Below are positions 1 through 5,619 of a DNA stretch of 10,263 nt, piece after piece. The translations under genes were made by a program, and so were the position numbers. Source of the DNA: JAQBDA01 sp032124675 (GTDB lineage Bacteria > Chloroflexota > Anaerolineae > Anaerolineales > UBA4823); NCBI GenBank assembly GCA_032124675.1, contig JAQBDA010000187.1:1-10263 (forward strand). Reading direction: 5' to 3'. The notes under the pieces are model-generated. The model saw only the letters and a list, made by a program, of their open reading frames with translations. It did not search any database and was not told the origin of the DNA. The first letter of the stretch is position 1. Every line of letters begins with the position of its first letter.

Positions 1-277
1 CCAGTGCTTCAACGAAGCTCCAGCGAAAGTACTCTCTTCGCTCAGGATTGCTTAATGTACCCCATTCGCCTCCCTCGACATCCCCTGGGTGCAGGTTGAA
101 TAAAGCGACTACGAGACCAAAATCTTCCAAACGTGACCGAATATTTTCGATGCCGTACTCGTAGGGGAATAGAAACTCTACAGAATCGAACCCGGATTGG
201 GCAGCTTTGGCAAAGCGATCAAGGAAGGGCTCATCTATGTGCAGCATACTCAGGTTAATCGAAAAATTCAGCGTCAT
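1..277 (-). CDS. Hydroxypyruvate isomerase-like TIM-barrel protein, N-terminal part
   Basis: The 92 codons in view run from an ATG at 277-275 to the left edge without a stop, so the C-terminal two thirds lie outside. The start follows a strong ribosome site, GGAAGGAG, five bases upstream. The sequence matches the beginning of hydroxypyruvate isomerase (Hyi) and related sugar isomerase/epimerase TIM barrels: NLSML at residues 8-12, AAQSGF at 25-30, VEFLFPYEY at 33-41 and NLHPGD at 61-66 followed by GGEWG. Hyi interconverts hydroxypyruvate and tartronate semialdehyde in glyoxylate metabolism and is cytoplasmic; no signal peptide is visible. Catalytic glutamates of the family fall later and cannot be checked. 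It diverges from the transporter operon across a control region now holding an insertion sequence. Membership of the Hyi-like group is fairly sure; the exact substrate is not. Confidence 0.85.
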   Translation of the reverse strand, partial: MTLNFSINLSMLHIDEPFLDRFAKAAQSGFDSVEFLFPYEYGIENIRSRLEDFGLVVALFNLHPGDVEGGEWGTLSNPERREYFRWSFVEAL

Positions 278-720
278 AGACTCTCCTTCCGATGACGATA
301 CCAATTGCATCAGTTTATGTTGTGGACAAATAGAATTGTACTCTACGTACCACATGGCGAGGAGAACAGACAGTGTATGCTGTCTAGTTGTATTGTGTCA
401 GCCTGAGTGAGACAAAAAGAGGGGATAAAATGAGAGACACTTATCGTGTCAAAAGCTGTTCAAATAAGAATGTAGAAGCTGTGACATGACCCCAAAATAT
501 ATCCCTCTCACGATGTTAGACTGAATTGCGAATTTTGTGTAGCTTAACCAACGATTGTCTCCGGAGCTGGGAGTCTTTAGCCGAATGAACTATGTGGCCT
601 GACAGTGTAGTAGAACTTTCACCTCATTTCGATGGGAACTTTTGTCTCTATTAGTGAGTTGTTGGTGGAAAGCGTATACTACCTGATTGGATTTCGGATT
701 ACATCTATGAAGTGGTAAAC
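278..720. other. Intergenic control region between hyi-like gene and insertion sequence
   Basis: No convincing gene is present. The stretch contains several short inverted repeats: AGACAG/CTGTCT at 368-385, TTGTGTC/GAGACAA (one mismatch) at 394-416, and GACAC/GTGTC at 435-449. A 19-codon open frame starting with ATG at 430 has a ribosome-site-like GAGGGG before it but ends at 489 and resembles nothing known to me. The part from 490 to 720 shows no feature I can support. The region would originally have joined the stretch now found after 2164, forming the space between the hyi-like gene and the transporter operon. Confidence 0.6.
368..385. promoter_or_regulatory. Perfect 6-bp-arm palindrome, candidate operator for the hyi-like gene
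   Basis: AGACAG and CTGTCT are perfect inverted arms around a six-base centre (TGTATG). The site lies about 90 bases upstream of the hyi-like start codon, a reasonable place for a repressor or activator site. Two weaker inverted repeats sharing the GTGTC core follow within 65 bases. No protein is known to bind here; the operator role is inferred from position and symmetry. Confidence 0.35.
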
Positions 721-727
721 TGATTCT

Positions 728-755
728 GGACACAAAAACGGGCTGTTTTAAGGTG
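728..755 (+). repeat. Left terminal inverted repeat of the IS3-family element
   Basis: This 28-base stretch, from GGACAC to the closing TTTTAAGGTG, matches the reverse complement of 2130-2157 at 22 positions. The inner ten bases are nearly perfect (TTTAAGGTG shared), while the outer part carries most mismatches. The repeat also includes the only purine-rich stretch upstream of orfA. Confidence 0.75.
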
Positions 756-767
756 TAAACTAAAGCC

Positions 768-1067
768 ATGAAAAAGCGTTACACCGCCAAACAGAAAGCC
801 CAAATCGTTCTGGAAATTCTGAAAGAAGAGCGCTCGATTGCGCAAATTGCCTCGGAATATGGTATCCATTCGAACCAGCTTTACCGCTGGAAGGCCCAAG
901 CGCTGGAAAACCTGGCCAGTTTGTTCGAAGATGAACGCAGGGGCGAAAAGGCGCTCCAGGCTGAACACGAACGCCAGGTCAAAGAGTTGTACGCTGAGAT
1001 CGGGAAGTTGAGTACACAACTGTCCTGGCTCAAAAAAAAATCTGGCATCGAACCGCCTGCGCAGTGA
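768..1067 (+). CDS. IS3-family transposase OrfA (helix-turn-helix DNA-binding subunit)
   Basis: This 99-residue protein has the usual OrfA layout. An N-terminal helix-turn-helix of the IS3/IS911 type covers about residues 1-55 (KKRYTAKQKAQIV, then IAQIASEYGIHSNQLYRWK). A leucine-zipper-like coiled coil follows at about 58-90, ending in LSWLKKKSG. OrfA binds the element ends and regulates transposition; fused to OrfB by frameshifting it forms the active transposase. The nine-A run at 1032-1040 encodes the KKK near the end and is the likely slip site. The ribosome site is weak (AAGGTG, 12 bases before ATG). The length is typical and no damage is visible. Confidence 0.9.
   Translation: MKKRYTAKQKAQIVLEILKEERSIAQIASEYGIHSNQLYRWKAQALENLASLFEDERRGEKALQAEHERQVKELYAEIGKLSTQLSWLKKKSGIEPPAQ
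1032..1040 (+). promoter_or_regulatory. Nine-A slippery run, probable frameshift or transcriptional slippage site
   Basis: Nine consecutive A lie 27 bases before the orfA stop. The orfB frame is open through this run and continues into the ATG at 1078, so joining OrfA to OrfB here would give a fusion of about 385 residues. The OrfB frame is +1 (equivalently -2) relative to OrfA. Programmed -1 slippage, usual for IS3 elements, would instead enter a frame that stops at 1252 without the catalytic domain. A homopolymer this long also favours RNA polymerase slippage. Confidence 0.55.
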
Positions 1068-1077
1068 GCGGCTGGCG

Positions 1078-1929
1078 ATGCTGGAGTGGGAGAGTTCCGA
1101 ATTGCCGCTGGCGACGCAGGCCGAACTGCTCAGTCTCAGCCGATCCAGCTTGTACTACCAGCCGGTTGGTCCTTCGGCTAAAGAAATCGCTATCAAACGG
1201 CGCATCGATGAGATTTATACCGCTCACCCGATTTATGGTTCTCGACGCATGACGGCGGTGTTGTGCCGGGAAGGCTGGTCGATATCGCGGCCCACCGTGC
1301 AGGGCTACATGCGGGCAATGGGTATCGCCGGGATTGCTCCCGGGCCAAACACCAGCCAACCCAGCCCGGAACACAAGGTTTATCCCTACCTGCTGCGCAA
1401 TCTCGACATCTGTCGGCCAAACCAGGTGTGGGGCATTGACATCACCTATATCCGCCTGCGGGCCGGCTGGATGTACCTGGTGGCCATCCTGGACTGGTTC
1501 AGCCGCTTTGTCGTGGCCTGGGAATTGGATCAAACCCTGAGATTGGCTTTCGTCTTGAAAGCGGTGGACGGTGCACTGACGATCGCCCATCCGGAAATCT
1601 GGAACAGCGACCAGGGTAGCCACTTTACCAGTCCCCAATACACCCAGAAGCTGTTGGATGCCCGGATCCAAATCAGCATGGATGGTCGAGGCCGAGCGAT
1701 GGACAACGTCTTTACTGAGCGGTTGTGGCGCTCGCTCAAGTACGAGGAAGTCTATCTGCACGAGTATGCCAGTCCCCGTCAAGCTCGCCAGGGGATCGGC
1801 CATTATCTGGACTTTTACAATTATGAACGCCCGCACCAATCCCTGGATTACTGCACGCCGGCGGAGGTCTATGGCCAGGCGAAGATACGGGAAAGCCAGC
1901 CAATGAGTTTTGCGCTTTTGGACTGGTAA
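1078..1929 (+). CDS. IS3-family transposase OrfB (DDE integrase-core catalytic subunit)
   Basis: This 283-residue catalytic protein of a cut-and-circularise transposase has an N-terminal HTH_21-like region (SRSSLYYQP at 21-29, HPIYGSRRM at 50-58). An integrase core follows with all three acidic residues: D121 in WGIDITY, D178 in NSDQGSHFTS and E214 in DNVFTERLWRSLKYEEVYL. Exactly 35 residues separate D178 and E214, the DD35E spacing of the family. The end YNYERPHQSL-DYCTPAEVY is also typical. ATG 1078 lacks a good ribosome site, and the frame stays open upstream through the nine-A run, so the protein is more likely made as an OrfA-OrfB fusion than from this ATG. No stop or frameshift breaks the frame. 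Confidence 0.93.
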   Translation: MLEWESSELPLATQAELLSLSRSSLYYQPVGPSAKEIAIKRRIDEIYTAHPIYGSRRMTAVLCREGWSISRPTVQGYMRAMGIAGIAPGPNTSQPSPEHKVYPYLLRNLDICRPNQVWGIDITYIRLRAGWMYLVAILDWFSRFVVAWELDQTLRLAFVLKAVDGALTIAHPEIWNSDQGSHFTSPQYTQKLLDARIQISMDGRGRAMDNVFTERLWRSLKYEEVYLHEYASPRQARQGIGHYLDFYNYERPHQSLDYCTPAEVYGQAKIRESQPMSFALLDW

Positions 1930-2129
1930 CAGGGCAGAAGCAGAAGAGCAGAGCCTTACCGGCCTCTGCCCTGTCACCAGGCTTGGGGCGGCGCTCCGGT
2001 TGCTCTCCAGCAGAGCCGTACCCTCCGCCCAAGCCCGTCTATTGTATCAGGCGACTTCGGGCTGACCAACGCAATTTTTAAGGTTCAACTTGGAGCTGCA
2101 ATGTTAAAGAATTCAGAAAGGAGGAGTTC
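1930..2129 (+). other. Structured noncoding tail of the insertion sequence
   Basis: Two hundred bases between the orfB stop and the right inverted repeat hold no credible gene but contain several inverted repeats. CAGGGCAGA (1930-1938) pairs perfectly with TCTGCCCTG (1965-1973). GGCTTGGGGCGG (1980-1991) pairs with CCGCCCAAGCC (2025-2035) with one bulged G. Nested inside is GCTCT-CCAGC-AGAGC (about 2002-2016). The first hairpin directly after the stop could slow or end transcription, although no T run follows. The rest could be end-binding sites for the transposase or a structured RNA. A possible ribosome-site-like AAAGGAGG at about 2117-2124 has no start codon nearby. Confidence 0.5.
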
Positions 2130-2157
2130 CACCTTAAACCTGCCCATTTTCCTGTCT
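2130..2157 (-). repeat. Right terminal inverted repeat of the IS3-family element
   Basis: Read on the minus strand this 28-base segment matches the left repeat at 22 positions, including TTTAAGGTG, GGGC and GACA. Flanking bases give no clear 3-4 base target duplication, so the element is probably not a very recent arrival or its extreme tips have changed. Confidence 0.7.
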
Positions 2158-2206
2158 AAAGACTCTTGACCACCTCATACAGTACACCAGGGTTAGTGAT
2201 ATTTAA

Positions 2207-2235
2207 TTGACACACTTTGTTAGCTGTGTTAAACT
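2207..2235 (+). promoter_or_regulatory. Sigma-70-type promoter for the transporter operon
   Basis: A perfect -35 hexamer TTGACA (2207-2212) is followed after 17 bases by TAAACT (2230-2235), which matches the -10 consensus at four of six positions. Transcription would start near 2242, about 400 bases before the first transporter gene. An inverted repeat, TTGACACA-N10-TGTGTTAA (2207-2232, one mismatch), spans both hexamers and looks like a repressor site. The promoter lies just outside the right end of the insertion sequence, so the operon retains its own promoter. Confidence 0.55.
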
Positions 2236-2648
2236 GAGAATACGTGAGCTTATCTGCACTGCCTTTCCAGACTCAAGCAAGAATCCACGTTGACCGGATT
2301 AACTCTTTAATCCGGTGTGAGTCTCGTGAACCAGCCTTCATCAGGAGGCTATTGACCAAATATTTACACGAAGCCAATAACTTGTTAACCATACTATTTG
2401 CCGCGTTAAGGATCAATATTGCCTCTGATATATCAGACTATATCAATGAATAGGTGAGGCCTTTATCTTTCAAGCAACGCTTGTTTTCTCCGGTAATATA
2501 TCCGGGGTCCTCTTTGGTACGGAGAATTATTCTTGGCAAGTCGAGACGTGAAAAGGAGGTGCTGCAGCCTAATTAATTCGCCTAAATATGCAGTTTTCAA
2601 GCAATAAGGTGTATCCAACCAACCTACTCATATTTGATGGAGGACAAG
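2236..2648 (+). other. Long structured 5' leader of the transporter operon
   Basis: About 400 bases separate the promoter from the first transporter gene, with no gene I can support. It is AT-rich compared with the coding part. Visible pairings are: ACCGGATTAA-CTCT-TTAATCCGGT (2293-2316, perfect 10-bp stem); CAAGC-AAC-GCTTG (2471-2483) followed directly by TTTT; TTCTCCG (2486-2492) with CGGAGAA (2520-2526); and CTTG-G-CAAG (2532-2540). The CAAG and CTTG segments could also pair with one another in alternative ways. A perfect Shine-Dalgarno-like AAAGGAGGTG sits at 2552-2561 without a normal start codon at the right distance. No known riboswitch consensus was recognised. Confidence 0.45.
2293..2316 (+). 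other. Perfect 10-bp hairpin in the operon leader
   Basis: ACCGGATTAA and TTAATCCGGT form an uninterrupted 10-bp stem closed by a four-base loop (CTCT). No T run follows, so it is not a conventional terminator. It lies about 50 bases into the predicted transcript, where it could stabilise the RNA, form part of a sensor domain, or act as a DNA-level operator. Confidence 0.5.
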
Positions 2649-3827
2649 ATGTCGCAAAAAGAACGTAAACCAGCAGAAATCACCCGTCGACAGTTTCTGA
2701 AGTTGAGCGCTCTGGCTGGCGGTGCTTCATTCCTGGCTGCCTGTGGTGGTGGCGGTGGTGGAGCAATCTCAGCAGAAGATTTGGCGCTCCTCGAAAGCGG
2801 CGAAGCCATCCCAATGGACAAGCTCATCCAACTAGCCCAGCAGGAAGGATCCCTCACTACAATTGCCCTGCCCCACGACTGGGCAAACTACGGTGAGATC
2901 ATCGAGACCTACAAGTCGAAATTCAATATGCAGGTCAACGAGCTCAATCCCGACGCCGGCTCAGCAGACGAATTGGAAGCCATCCGTGCAAACAAGGACA
3001 GCAAAGGTCCGCAGGCACCGGATGTTATCGACATTGGTGTCGGCCATACTGCGACTGCTTTGGCGGATGGCTTGGTCGCCAAGTATAAGAACTCCAACTG
3101 GGATACCATTGCAATGAAGGATCCAGATGGGCACTGGTGGGCAGAATACTACGGCGTGCTGGTCTTTGAGGTTGTCAAGCCGGATATTGAGAATTCACCC
3201 AAAGATTGGGAAGACCTGCTCAAACCAGAATACAAGGGCAAGGTTGCCATGGCAGGCGACGTGCTCAAATCCAACCAGTCGGTACAGACCGTCCTGGCTG
3301 CGGGGCTCTCCCGCACCGGCGGCGACCTCCTAAAGGCACCTGAAGCCGGCTTGCAGTTCTGGAAAGAGATGAACGACGCAGGAAACTTCATTCCGGTCAT
3401 CGCCGACCAGGGGAAGATCGCTGCTCGCGAGACTTTGATCGTCATGGAGTGGGACTACTTGGCGCTGGCTAATCGTGACGGGCTGGCGGGCAACCCCGAG
3501 CTGGAGATCGTCGTCCCGGAGACGGGTGTGCTCGCAGGTCCCTACGCTGGCGGCATCAGTGCTTACGCCCCGCATCCCTTCGCTGCCCGCTTGTGGTGGG
3601 AGTTCGTAATGAGCGACGAAGGCCAGAACCTTTATCTGAAGGGTTATGCCCACCCGATCCGCTTTAACGACATGGTCAAGCGCGGTGTAGTCCCGCAGGC
3701 GATGCTTGACAAGCTGCCACCCGCTGAAGCCTACGCCAAGGCTACTTTCCTGACCGTAGAGGAACTCCAGGTTGCAAACAAGTACATCACCGATAACTGG
3801 CGCAAGGTCGTTTACGGCGAGGGCTAG
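2649..3827 (+). CDS. ABC transporter substrate-binding lipoprotein
   Basis: This 392-residue extracytoplasmic binding protein captures the substrate for the following permeases. I chose ATG 2649 because GGAGG lies five bases upstream; TTG 2634 and ATG 2637 are in frame but would place the ribosome site inside the gene. The leader has twin arginines (RRQFLKLSAL, R13-R14), a hydrophobic stretch and a lipobox ending LAAC at Cys32, then a run of six Gly as linker. This suggests a lipid-anchored protein, possibly exported folded by Tat. The body is of the type-2 periplasmic-binding fold seen in iron, polyamine and 2-aminoethylphosphonate binding proteins (SPKDWEDLLKPEYKGKVAM is a familiar hinge-region motif). 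It heads the operon, 20 bases before the first permease. The substrate cannot be read from the sequence; the hydrolase downstream favours an organophosphorus compound. Confidence 0.9.
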   Translation: MSQKERKPAEITRRQFLKLSALAGGASFLAACGGGGGGAISAEDLALLESGEAIPMDKLIQLAQQEGSLTTIALPHDWANYGEIIETYKSKFNMQVNELNPDAGSADELEAIRANKDSKGPQAPDVIDIGVGHTATALADGLVAKYKNSNWDTIAMKDPDGHWWAEYYGVLVFEVVKPDIENSPKDWEDLLKPEYKGKVAMAGDVLKSNQSVQTVLAAGLSRTGGDLLKAPEAGLQFWKEMNDAGNFIPVIADQGKIAARETLIVMEWDYLALANRDGLAGNPELEIVVPETGVLAGPYAGGISAYAPHPFAARLWWEFVMSDEGQNLYLKGYAHPIRFNDMVKRGVVPQAMLDKLPPAEAYAKATFLTVEELQVANKYITDNWRKVVYGEG

Positions 3828-3847
3828 TTGATTAGGAGGCGCAATAC

Positions 3848-4759
3848 ATGAGTGTGCCTATGGAAAATAGTAATATGAACGGGGGCGCGCCTGTGGCGCG
3901 TCCCCAAATCCGCAAAGCGAATTGGGCGTGGTTGGGAGTAGCCCCCTTTTTTTTGTTTGCCACTCTCTTCCTCTTCCTGCCATCGGTATCCATATTCATA
4001 CGCAGCTTCCAGACACGAGCTGGCGAGTTCACTTTCGAAAACATCATTTCCCTCTTCACCCAAAGTGATATCGTCAACGCGTATCGCGCCAGCCTTTCCA
4101 TCAGCCTCATAACTGCTACGGGAGGGGCCATATTCGGCTTCCTGCTGGCCTACGCGATCGTCCTGGGCGGGCTGCCCGGATTCTTGCGTGCTTTTCTGGT
4201 GACATTCGCAGGTGTGGCCTCAAACTTCGCGGGAGTGCCTTTGGCTTTTGCGTTTGTGGCAACGATGGGCAACGCCGGTCTGGTTACACGTACAATTGAG
4301 GGATTATTTAATCTGGACCTTCGCCAGATGGGTTGGAGCATATACAATATATGGGGGTTGAGCATCGTCTACATGTACTTCCAATTCCCCTTGATGGTGC
4401 TGATCATGGCGCCTGCGCTGGATGGCCTGCGTAGGGAATGGAAAGAAGCCTGCGAAAATCTAGGCGGCTCTTCCTGGCAATACTGGCGCTATGTTGCTAT
4501 GCCCATCCTGCTGCCAACCCTGCTAGGCACCGCAATCCTGCTGTTCGGCAACGCATTTGGCGCTTACGCCACCGCCTACGCCTTCTCAGGCAGTTTTATT
4601 AACCTCGTCACAATCCTAATTGGTGCCCAGATCCAGGGTGATGTGCTCTATAATCCAGGGTTGGGCAATGCCCTGGCGTTAGGCATGATCTTCATCATGT
4701 CCTTGAGTATGTTGGGCTATACCATATTGCAGCGTAGAGCAGCGAGGTGGGTGCGATGA
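3848..4759 (+). CDS. ABC transporter permease, first subunit
   Basis: This 303-residue membrane protein of the binding-protein-dependent permease family (PotB/CysU-like) forms half of the channel. ATG 3848 follows AGGAGG by eight bases. About six hydrophobic helices are visible after a cytoplasmic N-terminal tail of roughly 25 residues: near 27-50, 81-106, 115-139, 165-189, 216-240 and 272-293. The EAA loop that docks on the ATPase is clear: EACENLGGSSWQYWRYVAMP at about 200-219. It is preceded by the binding-protein gene and overlaps the next permease by the ATGA arrangement, implying translational coupling. Family assignment is firm; the transported compound is inferred only from context. 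Confidence 0.92.
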   Translation: MSVPMENSNMNGGAPVARPQIRKANWAWLGVAPFFLFATLFLFLPSVSIFIRSFQTRAGEFTFENIISLFTQSDIVNAYRASLSISLITATGGAIFGFLLAYAIVLGGLPGFLRAFLVTFAGVASNFAGVPLAFAFVATMGNAGLVTRTIEGLFNLDLRQMGWSIYNIWGLSIVYMYFQFPLMVLIMAPALDGLRREWKEACENLGGSSWQYWRYVAMPILLPTLLGTAILLFGNAFGAYATAYAFSGSFINLVTILIGAQIQGDVLYNPGLGNALALGMIFIMSLSMLGYTILQRRAARWVR

Positions 4760-5604
4760 GTAGCGAAACCAATCGACCTATATCTGAATCGACGCAGACG
4801 CGGAAAAACGGATCTAACAAAGCAGGTAGAAGAAGAATTAACATCTGGGCGTGGATCATTTTAATTATCGGGATTATTTATTTCTTCCTGCCGCTCATTT
4901 CCACATTCATATTCAGCCTGAGCATGATCAAAGACCAGTACACCTTTGAGGCGTACCGTCAAGCTTTTAGCGATCCAAAGTTTTATCAGAACTTCGGCTA
5001 CTCGTTCTTGTGGGCTATTATCACGATTATCTCCAGCGTCCTTCTGGTGGTTCCTACAGCCTACTGGGTGCATTGGCGGCTGCCGCGGCTGAGGCCTGTG
5101 GTGGAATTTGTTACGTTGATGCCCTTCGTGGTGCCAGCTGTAGTTCTTACCTTTGGTATGATCCGGTTGTACGGAAGTCCTCCCATCATCCTGATCGGAA
5201 GCCCGATACTGTTGATCGGCGGTTATGTGGTTCTCTCCCTACCCTATATGTACCGGGCGGTTGACACCGGGTTGCGCTCTATCGATGTGCGCACGCTTAC
5301 CGAAGCAGCGTTGAGCCTGGGAGCCGGTTGGCGGGTGATCCTGTTTCAGATCATCTTCCCCAACCTGCGTGTGGCTCTCTTGAGTGGGGTATTCCTCACC
5401 TTCGCGATCGTGATGGGCGAATTCACCTTTGCCGCTCTATTGTCTTGGCCGGCGTTTGGACCGTACATGGAAGAGATAGGGGCTATGCGGGCATATACAC
5501 CACAGGCGCTCTCAGTGGTAAGTTTTCTCCTAACCTGGGCATCAATCGGTTTGATCAGCCGCATTGCTCGTGGACAACCCGGACAGGTTGCCGGAGCCCA
5601 TTAA
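4756..5604 (+). CDS. ABC transporter permease, second subunit
   Basis: This 282-residue partner permease (PotC-like) starts at ATG 4756, which overlaps the TGA of the first permease. A GTG nine bases earlier is in frame but less likely, since AGGTGGG lies just before the ATG. A polar, basic N-terminus of about 28 residues is followed by about six membrane helices, the first at 30-55. The ATPase-docking EAA loop reads LTEAALSLGAGWRVILFQI at about 181-199. This subunit and the previous one together form the pore. The end lies 15 bases before the ATPase start, consistent with one transcript. Confidence 0.92.
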   Translation: MSSETNRPISESTQTRKNGSNKAGRRRINIWAWIILIIGIIYFFLPLISTFIFSLSMIKDQYTFEAYRQAFSDPKFYQNFGYSFLWAIITIISSVLLVVPTAYWVHWRLPRLRPVVEFVTLMPFVVPAVVLTFGMIRLYGSPPIILIGSPILLIGGYVVLSLPYMYRAVDTGLRSIDVRTLTEAALSLGAGWRVILFQIIFPNLRVALLSGVFLTFAIVMGEFTFAALLSWPAFGPYMEEIGAMRAYTPQALSVVSFLLTWASIGLISRIARGQPGQVAGAH

Positions 5605-5619
5605 TACATCGAGGGAACC

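Larger units (their letters stand above)
721..2164 (+). mobile_element. IS3-family insertion sequence, about 1.44 kb
   Basis: Two transposase frames of IS3 type are bounded by diverged terminal inverted repeats (728-755 and 2130-2157, 22 of 28 positions identical when one is reversed). The size fits the family (about 1.2-1.6 kb). The outer tips are inferred: the left tip may start at TGATTCTGG (721), but the last seven bases of the two ends pair poorly and no target duplication is evident, so the exact limits are uncertain by several bases. The transposase frames look intact. The tail between orfB and the right repeat is unusually long (200 bases) and rich in hairpins. The element sits between the hyi-like gene and the transporter operon and disrupts no recognisable gene. 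Confidence 0.85.

Noticed and set aside
207..410. 67-codon frame on the plus strand
   Set aside because: It lies opposite the real hyi-like gene and continues through the control region; its composition is not protein-like and there is no ribosome site.
430..489. 19-codon frame with a ribosome-site-like GAGGGG upstream
   Set aside because: It is too short, has no similarity I can name, and overlaps the GACAC/GTGTC inverted repeat. It could be a leader peptide or chance.
1064..1252. Frame starting with GTG at 1064 that overlaps the orfA stop, as in coupled translation
   Set aside because: Its product (arginine- and cysteine-rich) lacks transposase features and stops at 1252; the catalytic domain is in another frame.
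1030..1977. Long 315-codon frame on the minus strand
   Set aside because: It is the mirror of the intact transposase OrfB, whose motifs and catalytic residues are clear. The minus-strand product shows no domain.
2244..2453. Open frame of 69 codons beginning with GTG two bases after the predicted transcription start
   Set aside because: It would need leaderless translation, has no ribosome site, resembles no protein family and is crossed by the perfect hairpin at 2293-2316. A leaderless small protein is not excluded but cannot be supported.
2471..2487. Intrinsic terminator CAAGC-AAC-GCTTG-TTTT
   Set aside because: The stem is only five base pairs and the T run four bases, too weak to call a terminator; it is retained only as a part of the leader structure.
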